Source: Chthoniobacteraceae bacterium (lineage in GTDB: Bacteria > Verrucomicrobiota > Verrucomicrobiia > Chthoniobacterales > Chthoniobacteraceae). From it: a stretch of 49,791 bases of DNA. The notes under the pieces are model-generated. The model did no database searches. It worked only from the letters and a program-made list of their open reading frames with translations, and was not told the DNA's origin. The stretch covers positions 1 to 49,791 of the forward strand of contig CANJZW010000030.1 of assembly GCA_947479475.1 (NCBI GenBank), in the 5' to 3' direction. Every line of letters starts with the position of its first letter. The stretch's first letter is position 1. The translations under genes were made by a program, and so were the position numbers. Shown here one piece after another: positions 26,262-35,109 of the stretch.

Positions 26262-27284
26262 ATGCAGCACACCAGGTTTATGCGGGCAGCGTTGAAGGAA
26301 GCCCTCAAGGGAGTCGGTGCCACGAGCCCCAACCCAGCCGTCGGCGCCGTGATCGTTAAAAACGGGCGGATCCTCGCCCGTGGCTGGCACCAGCGCGCCG
26401 GTCAGCCCCACGCCGAGGTGGAGGCCCTGCGCGCCCTCTCTTCTCCCGAACTTGCCCGGGGCGCCACGCTCTACGTGACCCTCGAGCCCTGCTGCACCCA
26501 GGGCCGCACGCCGCCCTGCACCTCAGCTATTCTGGCCGCTGGAATCCGCCGCGTCATTGTTGGCGCGACCGACCCTCATCCCGCGCATGCTGGTCGCGGC
26601 CTCGAGCTTTTACGGGAGCGCGGGGTGGAGGTGGTGACCGGTGTTTTGGAGGCGGAATGCCGCCGGCTTAACCGTGCTTTTTTCAAGTGGATTACGACGG
26701 GCCGGCCCTGGGTCATCGCCAAGGCGGCCCTTTCTCTCGACGGCAGGATCACCCGTATTCCGGGGGAAGGCCAATGGCTGACGGGGCCTCTGGCACGCAT
26801 GGATGCACACCGCTTGCGGATACGTGCGGACGCCGTGCTCGTGGGCGCGGAAACCGTGCGTGCGGACGACCCTTCTCTCACGATACGGGGGGTCCCGATG
26901 CCTCCCGGCAAAGCGCAGCCCTGGAGGGTCGTCCTGACGCAGACAGGCAATTTACCAGCGGGGGCTCGTCTTTTTACCGACGAACATCGGGAGCGCACCC
27001 TGGTTTACCAAAACAAACCGCTCAAGGCGGTGCTGGAGGAGTTGGGCGGCGTGCATCGGGTGAATACCGTTTTGGCGGAAGGAGGTGGAAGAATTCTAGG
27101 GGCTCTTTTCACAGAGGGTCTTGTCGATGAAGTCTGTTTTTACCTGGCGCCTCTGTTGTGCGGCGGGCCCAGTCTCGCCGTGGCGGACCCCGGACTCCGG
27201 TTGGACGCGGTGAACTTGGAGGAGGTCGCCTACAAAAAACTGGGGCGGGATTTACGCCTGAGCGGCCTTGTGCGGCGGGATTAA
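26262..27284 (+). CDS. ribD: Riboflavin biosynthesis bifunctional deaminase/reductase RibD
   Basis: 340 residues from ATG 26262; the frame is open 15 codons upstream. The N-terminal deaminase domain has the zinc motifs 'PHAEVEAL' (H-A-E) and 'EPCCTQGRTPPC' (P-C-x(8)-C). The C-terminal reductase domain begins about residue 145 with 'RPWVIAKAALSLDGRIT' and contains 'VLVGAETVRADDPSLTIR' and 'VLAEGGGRILGALFTEGLVDE'. It performs the second and third steps of riboflavin synthesis (deamination, then NADPH reduction of the ribosyl side chain). No FMN riboswitch is recognisable upstream. It converges on the fabD run, with a terminator between them. Confidence 0.95.
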   Translation: MQHTRFMRAALKEALKGVGATSPNPAVGAVIVKNGRILARGWHQRAGQPHAEVEALRALSSPELARGATLYVTLEPCCTQGRTPPCTSAILAAGIRRVIVGATDPHPAHAGRGLELLRERGVEVVTGVLEAECRRLNRAFFKWITTGRPWVIAKAALSLDGRITRIPGEGQWLTGPLARMDAHRLRIRADAVLVGAETVRADDPSLTIRGVPMPPGKAQPWRVVLTQTGNLPAGARLFTDEHRERTLVYQNKPLKAVLEELGGVHRVNTVLAEGGGRILGALFTEGLVDEVCFYLAPLLCGGPSLAVADPGLRLDAVNLEEVAYKKLGRDLRLSGLVRRD

Positions 27285-27313
27285 CCGGGGGATGCGAGGC
27301 TTTTTCCGGGTGG

Positions 27314-27340
27314 CACCGCGCTGGGTGCGGTGGGGTTTTT
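27314..27340 (+). terminator. Rho-independent terminator after ribD
   Basis: CACCGC (27314-27319) pairs with GCGGTG (27327-27332), followed by GGG and TTTTT (27336-27340). It lies between the converging ribD and fabD genes. Confidence 0.65.
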
Positions 27341-27368
27341 GGGCGGATACGGGCTTTTGTTTGGCCGC

Positions 27369-28304
27369 TTACTGGAGGGCCGCCGCTGCCGCTGCGGCGG
27401 TTTCTGCGTCGTAGACCTGCATGCACTGGACGCCCTTGCGCGTGCGTGAGAGCAGTCCGCTCAAAACGCCGCCTGGGCCGAGCTCCAAAAAGAGGTCGCA
27501 AAGCTCTTCGTCAACGAGGCGTTCCATAGTGTGGGTCCAGCGCACGGAGCCTGTGACTTGCCGCTCAAGGGTAAGTCGAATTTCCTCGGGTGTGGTGACG
27601 GACCTGGCGTCAACATTGCAGAAAACGGGGCAGCGGGGGGCGTGTATTTCTGCCTGGGCAAGGACGGCGCCGAGTTTGGCGGCGGCGGGCTGCATGAGGC
27701 GGGAGTGATAGGCGCCGGCGACGTTGAGGGCCTTGGCCATGCGGATTCCCTTTTCCTTCGCGGAGGCAACGGCCTCGGCGATGTGTCCGGCCTTTCCAGA
27801 AAGCACAATTTGTCCGGGGCTGTTGAAGTTGGCGACGTCGACATCCGTGTCTCTGGCGAGGTCCAGCACCGCTTGTTCTTCACCGCCGATCATGGCCGCC
27901 ATCCCCCCCTGAGTCGCCTCGCAGGCTTCTTGCATGAAAATACCCCGCTGCGAAACCAGCTTGAGGCCTGTCTCAAAATCAAACGTGCCCGCTGCGGCGT
28001 GGGCCGTGAATTCGCCCAGTGAAAGTCCGGCGACGGCATGGACGCTAAAGGGGCCGGCAAGGCTGCGCAGGGCGGCGAGGCAGGCTAGGCCGTGGACGTA
28101 CAAAGCGGGTTGGCAATACCGGGTCTGGGTGAGCTCGGTTTCGGGCCCTTCCCAGGCGAGTTTACTCAGGGGATATCCGAGAATGGCGTCGGCTTTTACA
28201 AACAGCTCGGCGGCCTGTGGAAAGTGCGCGGAGAGGTCCATGCCCATGCCCACGGTTTGGGCGCCCTGGCCAGAAAAAAGAAGAGCGATGCGTTTGGAGT
28301 TCAT
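27369..28304 (-). CDS. fabD: Malonyl-CoA:ACP transacylase FabD
   Basis: 311 residues. N-terminal 'IALLFSGQGAQTVGMG' is the FabD opening; the active-site Ser is in 'AGLSLGEFTAHAAAG' (G-x-S-x-G, with Leu in the position usually His). Further motifs: 'QRGIFMQEAC', 'ANFNSPGQIVLSG' and the catalytic His in 'GAYHSRLMQPA'. It loads malonyl groups onto acyl carrier protein for fatty acid synthesis. Its start overlaps the glycerate kinase stop by 4 bp (ATGA), indicating coupling. Ends in an Ala-rich tail. Other fab genes are not in the window. Confidence 0.95.
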   Translation of the reverse strand: MNSKRIALLFSGQGAQTVGMGMDLSAHFPQAAELFVKADAILGYPLSKLAWEGPETELTQTRYCQPALYVHGLACLAALRSLAGPFSVHAVAGLSLGEFTAHAAAGTFDFETGLKLVSQRGIFMQEACEATQGGMAAMIGGEEQAVLDLARDTDVDVANFNSPGQIVLSGKAGHIAEAVASAKEKGIRMAKALNVAGAYHSRLMQPAAAKLGAVLAQAEIHAPRCPVFCNVDARSVTTPEEIRLTLERQVTGSVRWTHTMERLVDEELCDLFLELGPGGVLSGLLSRTRKGVQCMQVYDAETAAAAAAALQ

Positions 28305-29425
28305 AGTTGGATTGGGTTTGAAATCAGGCGGGCGGCGCGGGCGGCGGCGCGATGCAAAAAGGCAGGTGCGTCCTTCATGGCTTCCTCAAGCGAAACGGCC
28401 CTGTCGATGATGGGGAAGGTGGCGTCAAAACAGGCGTGAATCTCGGGGGACTCTTCAATGGAGCCGGCGAACGCGAGCACCGGTTTGCCTGCCGCCCGCG
28501 CAAGGGCGGCGATTCCGGCGGGGCCCTTGCCCTCGAGCGTCTGGGAGTCCAGGCGACCCTCCCCGGTCAGAACGAGGTCCGATTGGGCGATCCGATCTTC
28601 CAGACCCACCGCTTTGGATACCAGATCAAACCCCGGCTCCAGGCGTGCGCGGCAGAAAGAAAGCAGGCCGTAACCCATGCCGCCTGCAGCCCCAGCGCCG
28701 GGGGTGTTTCTGAAGTCGCAGGTAAGGTCACGGCGGACCATTCCGGCCAGATGGGCTAAACCGGCTTCCAAGAAATGGACGGCATTCGCATCGGCTCCCT
28801 TTTGAGGGGCGAAAACGGCGGCGCTTCCTCGCGTCCCCAGAAGCGGGTTTTGCACGTCGCAGGCGGCTATGATTTCGGGCAGCGGACGTGCCTCCGAGCT
28901 GTCGATGCGCCCAATCCGGGTTAGATTTGAGGGGAGAGGCTCAAGGACCTCGCCCCCGGCAGAAAGAAAGCGGTAGCCCAGAGCGGCGGCCATGCCGACA
29001 CCCCCATCCGTGGTGGCGCTGCCGCCAAGTCCGAGGAGGACGCGTTTTGCCCCGAGCTCTACGGCGCGGCGAAGGAGGATGCCTGTGCCAAACGTGCTCG
29101 CTTTGTAGGGGTCGCGTTCGCGGGAGGAGAGGCGTTCGATGCCAGAGGCTTCACTCATGGCAAGGATGGCCGTGTGCGTGGCGGGCTCCCAAAAAAAACG
29201 GCACTGGATCGGGCGGCCGATCGCATCGAAGGATTCGAGGTAGATCCATTCTCCCACCAGCGCGGAGGCGAGGGCCTCGGCAAACCCCTCGCCGCCGTCC
29301 GCCATGGGTGCAAAGGAAACTTCCGTTTCTGGCAGTATGCTTTTCCAGCCGACGCTCAGAGCCTCGGAAACACCGGCGGCGGAAAGGGAGCCTTTAAATT
29401 TATCGGGTGCAATGAGGAGCTTCAC
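28301..29425 (-). CDS. Glycerate kinase (GlxK/GarK family)
   Basis: 374 residues from a GTG at 29425, chosen because 'MKLLIAPDKFKGSLSA' is the family N-terminus and a G-rich site (GGGGGAG) sits 4 bases before it; the frame is open 31 codons upstream. Conserved: 'FAPMADGGEGFAEAL', 'KRVLLGLGGSATTDGGVGMAAALGYRFL', 'IAACDVQNPLLG', 'GAAGGMGYGLLSF' and 'VLTGEGRLDSQTLEGKGPAGIA'. Phosphorylates D-glycerate with ATP to a phosphoglycerate. It lies in a minus-strand run PgsA - glycerate kinase - FabD with a 59-bp gap after PgsA and a 4-bp overlap with fabD. Confidence 0.93.
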   Translation of the reverse strand: MKLLIAPDKFKGSLSAAGVSEALSVGWKSILPETEVSFAPMADGGEGFAEALASALVGEWIYLESFDAIGRPIQCRFFWEPATHTAILAMSEASGIERLSSRERDPYKASTFGTGILLRRAVELGAKRVLLGLGGSATTDGGVGMAAALGYRFLSAGGEVLEPLPSNLTRIGRIDSSEARPLPEIIAACDVQNPLLGTRGSAAVFAPQKGADANAVHFLEAGLAHLAGMVRRDLTCDFRNTPGAGAAGGMGYGLLSFCRARLEPGFDLVSKAVGLEDRIAQSDLVLTGEGRLDSQTLEGKGPAGIAALARAAGKPVLAFAGSIEESPEIHACFDATFPIIDRAVSLEEAMKDAPAFLHRAAARAARLISNPIQL

Positions 29426-29484
29426 AACTCCCCCCAAGATGAACACGCGGGCGCTCTCCTGCAACCGCAGATCCCTCGCCTGCT

Positions 29485-30081
29485 TCAACGGTCGGCAATC
29501 AGGTGCCGGTTCCGCCAAAGGTACCCGAGGCCCGAACCCACCGTCAAAATAAGCGCGAGACCGGTGAGCACCGAGCCGAGTGGCCGCCAGAGGACTTTTA
29601 AGAAGGCAGGATGATCAAACCACCCGGCGCGACTCCATTCATCCAGACTGAGCAGCAGGAGAAAGTAGAGGATGGTGATAATCTGCCAGATCGTCTTGTG
29701 TTTGCCAAAGCGGTCGGCCGGCAGAACCACGCCTTTGGCGGCGGCGAGTTGTCTGAGGCCTGTGATGAGAAATTCCCTGCCGATGATGACGATGGCCACC
29801 CAGGCTGGAATCGCCGGGCGGGCTTCGTAGTCGATGGCCACGAGGCAGATGAGGGCTGCAGCAGTGAGAATCTTGTCCACTAGCGGGTCCATCAGGGCGC
29901 CGAAGTCCGTGATGAGATTGCGGCTCCGGGCGATTGCCCCATCAAAGTAGTCCGTGAGGCTGGCAATCCCGAAGAGGAGCAGGCCTGCGGTGCAGCAGAA
30001 GCGCCAATCAGACTGCAGAACTGCAGCCAGGACGATGGTCATGGCCAGGCGCAGCAGGGTAAGTTGGTTGGGTAGATTCAT
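29485..30081 (-). CDS. pgsA: CDP-diacylglycerol-glycerol-3-phosphate 3-phosphatidyltransferase
   Basis: 198 residues. The CDP-alcohol phosphatidyltransferase signature D-x2-D-G-x2-A-R-x8-G-x3-D-x3-D is complete, running from 'DYFDGAIARSR' to 'GALMDPLVDK' near residues 44-70. Several membrane segments are visible ('TLLRLAMTIVLAAVL', 'AALICLVAI', 'VLTGLALILTVGSGLGYLW'). It makes phosphatidylglycerophosphate in the inner membrane. PgsA is preferred over CLS/PSS paralogues because of N-terminal 'NLPNQLTLLRL'. Confidence 0.92.
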   Translation of the reverse strand: MNLPNQLTLLRLAMTIVLAAVLQSDWRFCCTAGLLLFGIASLTDYFDGAIARSRNLITDFGALMDPLVDKILTAAALICLVAIDYEARPAIPAWVAIVIIGREFLITGLRQLAAAKGVVLPADRFGKHKTIWQIITILYFLLLLSLDEWSRAGWFDHPAFLKVLWRPLGSVLTGLALILTVGSGLGYLWRNRHLIADR

Positions 30082-30229
30082 GCGGAGCCTTTGGGCTTAT
30101 GCACCGAGTTTGCACCGGATTCTTTACGAAAAGGGCATCATCCTTAAACAAAAGCCGGTTGCCGAGAAGTAACTGTGTCTATACGCTGAGCGTTTGCTCA
30201 AACTGAAATCTATAAGCCTCATCTAAATC

Positions 30230-31651
30230 ATGTCTGCAAATTGTGATATCGGCCTTATTGGCCTCGCTGTAATGGGGGAAAACCTTGTGCTCAATATGGA
30301 GAGCAAGGGTTTTACCGTCGCTGTTTATAACCGGACCACTGCGGTCACCGACAAATTTGCGCAGGGCCGCGGGAAGGGAAAAAACATTATTCCCGCTCAG
30401 ACCCTCGAAGACTTTGTCAAGTCGCTCAAACGCCCCCGCAAGGCGCAGATCATGGTCAAGGCCGGCGCTCCGGTGGACGCGGTGATTGCTCAACTGGTTC
30501 CCCTCCTGGAGCCAGGCGACATCATCGTCGACGGAGGAAACTCGCTTTGGACTGATACGCAGCGCCGCGAAAAGGCCCTGGCTGAAAAAGGAATCCACTA
30601 TTTTGGCGTGGGTGTTTCCGGCGGGGAAGAAGGCGCTTTGAAGGGGCCTTCCATCATGCCTGGTGGCTCGAAGGTCGGATGGGAGTCACTGGCTCCGATT
30701 TACACGACGATTTCCGCCCACGTTGATGGGGAATCCTGCTGCCGTTACATGGGTGCGGACGGCGCCGGGCACTATGTCAAAATGGTGCATAACGGCATTG
30801 AATACGGCGACATGCAGCTCATTTGCGAAGCCTACTCCATTCTCAGCAACGTCTTGGGACTGGAAGCGGACGAACTCGCCAAGATTTTCACAGAGTGGAA
30901 CGGTGGCGAACTCAACAGCTACCTCATTGAGATTACCTCCCGCATCTTTGGCCGGAAGGATCCTGAGACGGGCAAGGCCATCGTCGACATCATTGTGGAC
31001 CGAGCCGGTCAGAAGGGCACTGGGAAATGGACTGTGGGTCACGCCGTCGAAATGGGCGTGCCTCTCTCGACCATCTCCTCTGCGGTGGAAGCGCGCATTT
31101 TGTCCTCGCTCAAAGAAGAACGCGTCGAGGCTAGCAAGCATCTCGCAGGCCCTGCGCACGTGCCATTCAGCGGAGACAAGCAGGCGTTCATCAATGCCGT
31201 GAGGGACGCTTTGTTTGCCTCCAAGATCGTTTCCTATGCACAGGGGTTTGTGCAGTTGGGCGCCGCCGCCAAGCAGTATGGCTGGGAGCTGCACTTCGGC
31301 GACATTGCGACCATCTGGCGCGGCGGTTGCATCATCCGGGCGCACTTCCTCAACCGGATCAAGCAGGCTTACGAACTTAACCCCAGCTTGAAAAACCTCC
31401 TGCTGGATCCCTACTTCTGCGACATTCTCGCAAAAACGCAGCTGAACTGGCGCACCGCCGTGGCGGCCGCCGTGACCAACGGCATTCCAGTGCCGGCATT
31501 CGGCGCGTCCCTCGCCTACTACGACAGCTACCGTGCAGCCCGTTTGCCTGCAAACCTGTTGCAAGCGCAGCGGGACTTCTTCGGCGCGCACACCTACGAG
31601 CGCGTGGACAAGCCCGTGGGGCAATTCTTCCACACCGAGTGGATGCACTAA
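30230..31651 (+). CDS. gnd: 6-phosphogluconate dehydrogenase, decarboxylating
   Basis: 473 residues, the usual length. N-terminal NADP-binding 'IGLIGLAVMGENLVLNMESKGF' (GxAVMGxNLxLN), substrate motif 'GVGVSGGEEGALKGPSIMPGG', catalytic 'YVKMVHNGIEYGDMQLI' and C-terminal 'YYDSYRAARLPANLLQAQRDFFGAHTYER' are all present (all typical of the long Gnd form). Oxidises 6-phosphogluconate to ribulose 5-phosphate in the oxidative pentose phosphate pathway. Single gene, divergent from pgsA and followed by a nested hairpin. Confidence 0.97.
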   Translation: MSANCDIGLIGLAVMGENLVLNMESKGFTVAVYNRTTAVTDKFAQGRGKGKNIIPAQTLEDFVKSLKRPRKAQIMVKAGAPVDAVIAQLVPLLEPGDIIVDGGNSLWTDTQRREKALAEKGIHYFGVGVSGGEEGALKGPSIMPGGSKVGWESLAPIYTTISAHVDGESCCRYMGADGAGHYVKMVHNGIEYGDMQLICEAYSILSNVLGLEADELAKIFTEWNGGELNSYLIEITSRIFGRKDPETGKAIVDIIVDRAGQKGTGKWTVGHAVEMGVPLSTISSAVEARILSSLKEERVEASKHLAGPAHVPFSGDKQAFINAVRDALFASKIVSYAQGFVQLGAAAKQYGWELHFGDIATIWRGGCIIRAHFLNRIKQAYELNPSLKNLLLDPYFCDILAKTQLNWRTAVAAAVTNGIPVPAFGASLAYYDSYRAARLPANLLQAQRDFFGAHTYERVDKPVGQFFHTEWMH

Positions 31652-31669
31652 GGGCCTAGCCTGATCACA

Positions 31670-31738
31670 AAAAATTCCGGACAGAGGTTCGAACAGCGCA
31701 TGAAGTTGAGCTGTTCTCGCCGCTGGACCGGAATTTTT
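31670..31738 (+). terminator. Nested hairpin terminator after gnd
   Basis: Outer arms AAAAATTCCGG (31670-31680) and CCGGAATTTTT (31728-31738) are perfectly complementary. Inside them GAACAGC (31691-31697) pairs with GCTGTTC (31710-31716). The T-run after the GC part starts 19 bp to 87 bp after the gnd stop, and the symmetric A-run would make it work in both directions. Confidence 0.75.
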
Positions 31739-31739
31739 G

Positions 31740-32223
31740 GTTTACAGACATACCCTCGCCCGCGTGGGCCAAACGCCATGGGTCTGTCAGCTCAGCAATC
31801 GGGGAAGGTGGGCTCAGCCAGTTCGCGTACGGCTCTGGAACCTTGCGAGCCAATAGACGGGGATCGACTATGTCGTGGCTCACGATCGGGCTGGTTTGCT
31901 CGAGGTCGCTCTCGTAGTCGCGGGAGAGGACGGCTGCAGGCCTGTATCTGCCGGCAAAGCTCGCAATCAGCAGGCAGGCGCGCTCCCCAGTGGCTTGCTC
32001 GCAGGTGTGCGCGGAGCGATGCCACCGTCTCGTAGACGAGCGAAAAGCGCTTTGGAATAGCGGCGGCCGCACGCGCTTGGTGTCCATGGATACCAAGCGC
32101 GGTTTCGACAGGCTGATCATCGAGGGTGTGAATGTGGCTGATTTATAAACACCGAAGTCCCAGCGCGCGTTGAAACAGAAACCGAAGAAAGTGTATTTCA
32201 AACTTCAAATAAAATGACCCCCA
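31740..32223. other. About 480-bp interval with coding-like but broken frames
   Basis: Open frames exist on both strands, the longest being minus-strand 31665-32201, which runs through the gnd terminator. No frame gives a recognisable domain. Base composition stays gene-like, so this could be a decayed gene, but I cannot name the parent. Confidence 0.4.
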
Positions 32224-33933
32224 ATGAATCCGCCAACCCAGCTCCAAAAAACAGTTTCTGAACGTTCTTCTGCTATAAATCGACGCACCTTTCTTCATAC
32301 AAGCGCCGGTGCGGTGTTGAGCACGACCCTCCTCCAGGCGGCAATCACGAACACACAACCTGTGGACCTGCCAGCAGATCATCGCGATTTGGTGCAGCGG
32401 CGGCGCATCGTCATCCAGCACGATGTGTTTTGGGTGATGCGCAACTACGCGACATTGCACCCGGATGGGAACGCGTCTTTCGCCCCTTTTCGCGACGCAG
32501 TGTTCTCGTACGTGGATGAGCCGGGAAGCCAGATTGATGCGATTTGGTGGGACATCGGCGGCAATGCGTCAGGCTCTGTGTATCCAAGTAAGGTCGCACC
32601 CACCGTCACCCCGCCGCTGGTGCAGCAGTGGCATCGCGAAGGTTTGGACTGGGTCGAGCAACTGGTGAACGAAACGCACCGCCGCAAGCTCGAGGCTTTC
32701 TGGAACCACCGCATCAGCGAAGTGGATCTTTTGCCAGAGGGAGGACACTCGAAAGTGCCAGACCCCCTCAAGGTAGAGCATCCCGACTGGGTGCTCCCGA
32801 CTTCATGGTGGCCGCACGGAATGTGGAACCTCGCAGCGTCGGGACTCCGCGAACACAAAGTCGCTTTGCTACATGAACTGGCGACGCGCTACGACCTCGA
32901 TGGGATTCAGATTGATTTCGCCCGCCATGTTCCGTGTCTTCCCGTTGGCCATCAGTGGGAGCTTCGCGGGCACGTCACGCAGTTCATGCGCATGGTGCGG
33001 GAGATGTTGATGGACGTCGCGCAAAAGCGGGGGCGTCCATTTCTACTGGCGGCGAGAGTGCCGCAGACACTCGATGGCTGCCACGCCGATGGTTTCGACG
33101 TGAAAGCGTGGGCAGAACAGCACCTCGTGGATGTGCTTACGCTTGGATCACGCTCGATGGATGTCGACGTAGAAGCCTTCCGCGCGGCGGTCGGCAAAGG
33201 CGTCCAGCTTCAACCCTGCTTTGACGATCATCACGCCACCGATGGTTACCGCTATGGGTCCATTGAGTTTTTACGCGGCGTCTTTGCCAATCACTTTCAG
33301 CGTGGCGCGGACAGCGTGACCACCTTCAACTGGTCCATTGGCACACCCGAAGTGGCCCGGTTGATCGGCGGCGAAATCGCGCCCCACACGCATCAGGTTG
33401 CATTTAAGGAAGTCGGTGATCCAAGCACGCTTACAGGTAAAGACAAGTGCTTCGCCGTCGAGCGACGTGGCGGTTATCCTTGGGCAGACGGCTTCTTCAA
33501 CCGCAACGACACCGCGCCACTGCCGCAGATACTCGCTGCCGACGGACGCGCTGCGAAGTTCACGCTGCACATCAGTGATGCGCCCCCCATCAAAGACGTG
33601 AAGGCCAACCTCACGCTCCGCTGCATTCTCTTTCAGGCGGACGAGGCCGATGTGTTTGAATTTCAATACAACGGCACTCCCTTATCAATAGCCTCGCGCG
33701 ACGTGGAATGGAAAGATGCACAGATTTTCTCCCCAAAGCCGCAACCCATTTCTGGCTACAAACCCCGCACGATCGACCCCAATCAGCGCCTGCTTCGGCT
33801 CGATTGCGTCGTGCCTCGCGAGGCTTGGAAGCGCGGCCGAAACGAAGTGGAAGTCCGTATCTCCTCCCGCGAGTTATCAAAAAACTCCACCGTGCAGGTC
33901 GAGAAGGTGGAGGCGCACCTGCTGTATCCGTGA
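32224..33933 (+). CDS. Tat-exported putative glycoside hydrolase (TIM-barrel type)
   Basis: 569 residues. A Tat-type signal is visible: 'INRRTFLHTSAGAVLSTTLLQAA'. The mature part looks like a beta/alpha barrel with strand-end acidic residues: 'IDAIWWDIGGNASG', 'EAFWNHRISEVD', 'YDLDGIQIDFARH' (likely catalytic or substrate-binding Asp), 'ADGFDVKAWAEQHLVDVLTLG' and 'GADSVTTFNWSIG'. A C-terminal beta domain (about residues 440-569) ends 'VEVRISSRELSKNSTVQVEKVEAHLLYP'. The pattern recalls GH-like families of Verrucomicrobiota/Planctomycetes; the family number and substrate are not determinable by eye. Preceded by an interval with no clear gene; no operon partner. Confidence 0.65.
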   Translation: MNPPTQLQKTVSERSSAINRRTFLHTSAGAVLSTTLLQAAITNTQPVDLPADHRDLVQRRRIVIQHDVFWVMRNYATLHPDGNASFAPFRDAVFSYVDEPGSQIDAIWWDIGGNASGSVYPSKVAPTVTPPLVQQWHREGLDWVEQLVNETHRRKLEAFWNHRISEVDLLPEGGHSKVPDPLKVEHPDWVLPTSWWPHGMWNLAASGLREHKVALLHELATRYDLDGIQIDFARHVPCLPVGHQWELRGHVTQFMRMVREMLMDVAQKRGRPFLLAARVPQTLDGCHADGFDVKAWAEQHLVDVLTLGSRSMDVDVEAFRAAVGKGVQLQPCFDDHHATDGYRYGSIEFLRGVFANHFQRGADSVTTFNWSIGTPEVARLIGGEIAPHTHQVAFKEVGDPSTLTGKDKCFAVERRGGYPWADGFFNRNDTAPLPQILAADGRAAKFTLHISDAPPIKDVKANLTLRCILFQADEADVFEFQYNGTPLSIASRDVEWKDAQIFSPKPQPISGYKPRTIDPNQRLLRLDCVVPREAWKRGRNEVEVRISSRELSKNSTVQVEKVEAHLLYP

Positions 33934-34029
33934 CCGTGGTGTGGGACCCAAAAAACTTTGTCGCAGACCCGTAGACCCGAGCTAAACCAACAATGCGCCG
34001 CGTAGCTCCTACCCTGGCTTTGTGCCTTT

Positions 34030-34047
34030 ACCACTGCAAAAAGTGGT
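34030..34047 (-). terminator. Short hairpin at the tRNA-Val 3' end
   Basis: ACCACT (34030-34035) pairs with AGTGGT (34042-34047); on the minus strand this gives a stem with a T-rich loop starting at the encoded CCA. Weak terminator candidate. Confidence 0.35.
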
Positions 34048-34118
34048 GCGCGATGGCAGGATTGAACTGCCGACCCCTACCGTGTCAAGGTAATGCTCTA
34101 CCACTGAGCTAACCGCGC
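34044..34118 (-). tRNA. tRNA-Val (anticodon GAC)
   Basis: On the minus strand the acceptor arm GCGCGGT (34112-34118) pairs with ATCGCGC (34048-34054), with discriminator A and an encoded CCA (34044-34046). D-arm TAGCTCAGTGGTAGAGC, anticodon loop TTGACAC with GAC, and T-arm GGCAGTTCAATCCTGCC are all readable. 75 bases including CCA. Confidence 0.95.
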
Positions 34119-34131
34119 ATTCTACTTTCTT

Positions 34132-34159
34132 GTCCAGCACCCCGAAGGGTGAACTGGAC
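34132..34159 (-). terminator. Hairpin between permease gene and tRNA-Val
   Basis: GTCCAG (34132-34137) pairs with CTGGAC (34154-34159), with an inner CACCC/GGGTG stem. It lies after the permease stop (34281) and before the tRNA, so it may end the operon transcript or mark tRNA processing. No T-tract follows. Confidence 0.4.
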
Positions 34160-34280
34160 ACCCTCTCAACGAGGGCGGATATATTGTGAATGTCTCCCTT
34201 CCGACTCAAGTAAAAAAGACGGCAGCGCTTGGGCCGATGGAACCCCATTCCCTCAGCCCGGCCAGATTTCACCCGGCTGC

Positions 34281-35075
34281 TCAGGAGCTGGCACTCGCAT
34301 ACCGTGCTAGACCCCTCAGCCATAACCAGCGCGTGAACAAAAGCATGAGCAGAGAAGTCAGCGCCAAGGGCGCGATCCCAAGCCAGGGATGCTCCAGCGC
34401 GCCCGTCAGGATGCGCGTTGGAACGTTGGCGACAAGAATCACGGGAATGACCCAGGTGAAAATCCATTTGAACGCTCCTCGAAACACAGAGTCCGGGTAC
34501 CGGCCGATGTTAAACAGGTTGAAATAACCGTAAATCAAACCCTGTGCCCTGATGATCCAAAAACACAGGGTGGAGAGGGAAAACATCACGCTGTAGTGGA
34601 TGGTCACACCCAGCAGGACCGAGAAAAAATAAAGGGCGACACGCCCGACGCTGGGCACCACGCCCAGCTTGGAGAGGGAGAACGCCGTGATCGCCAGCCC
34701 GATCCCAGTGTTCACCAGATTGTCTACGCCAAATTGCTTACTGGAGACCGCGAACTGCGAATCCACCGGAAGCGTCAGGTAAACATCCAGCTTCCCCGTC
34801 CGGACAAGTTCTGGAATCTGGGTGAGATTGACGTAAAAAAAGGCCTGAAAGATCTGGGCCACCACTTGGTGCGTACCCACAAGGGCGACCACCTGCCATT
34901 TCGTCCAGTCACCCAAGGTTTCAATGTGTGAAAAAAGCACATCAATAAAAAGAACCTGTCCAAAAAACCAAAGTACCTCCACGACCGTCCAAAGCAAAAA
35001 ATTCGCCTTGAAACTCATTTCGCGGATCAGCGAATTGCGCAGCAATAAGGCGTATATTTTCAGGTACCGCAGCAT
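34281..35075 (-). CDS. ABC-2 type transporter permease (second of two)
   Basis: 264 residues from ATG 35075 (MLRYLKIYALLLRNSL), the natural start; 14 further open codons upstream overlap the neighbouring gene. About six membrane segments are visible, e.g. 'FLLWTVVEVLWFFGQVLFIDVLF' region, 'ALYFFSVLLGVTIHYSVMF' and 'PLALTSLLMLLFTRWLWL'. The 'ELVRTGKLDVYLTLPVDSQF' motif is typical of the ABC-2 / DUF990 permease family, whose pairs form heterodimeric exporters. Directly follows its partner permease in the surA-pdxA operon. No ATP-binding subunit is adjacent; substrate unknown. Confidence 0.85.
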   Translation of the reverse strand: MLRYLKIYALLLRNSLIREMSFKANFLLWTVVEVLWFFGQVLFIDVLFSHIETLGDWTKWQVVALVGTHQVVAQIFQAFFYVNLTQIPELVRTGKLDVYLTLPVDSQFAVSSKQFGVDNLVNTGIGLAITAFSLSKLGVVPSVGRVALYFFSVLLGVTIHYSVMFSLSTLCFWIIRAQGLIYGYFNLFNIGRYPDSVFRGAFKWIFTWVIPVILVANVPTRILTGALEHPWLGIAPLALTSLLMLLFTRWLWLRGLARYASASS

Positions 35076-35109
35076 GGGAAAAAACGTAAATCCGGCGCAC
35101 CTCAAACCC

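Larger units (their letters stand above)
33934..34280. other. Interval carrying tRNA-Val and two hairpins
   Basis: Holds the tRNA-Val gene (34044-34118), a hairpin overlapping its 3' end (34030-34047) and a hairpin upstream of it (34132-34159). Protein frames through it are translations of the tRNA. Confidence 0.85.

Noticed and set aside
34009..34467. Minus-strand 152-codon frame containing 'SSVVEHYLDTVGVGSSILPSRT'
   Set aside because: It translates the tRNA-Val gene; this peptide is a known artefact of reading tRNA DNA as protein.
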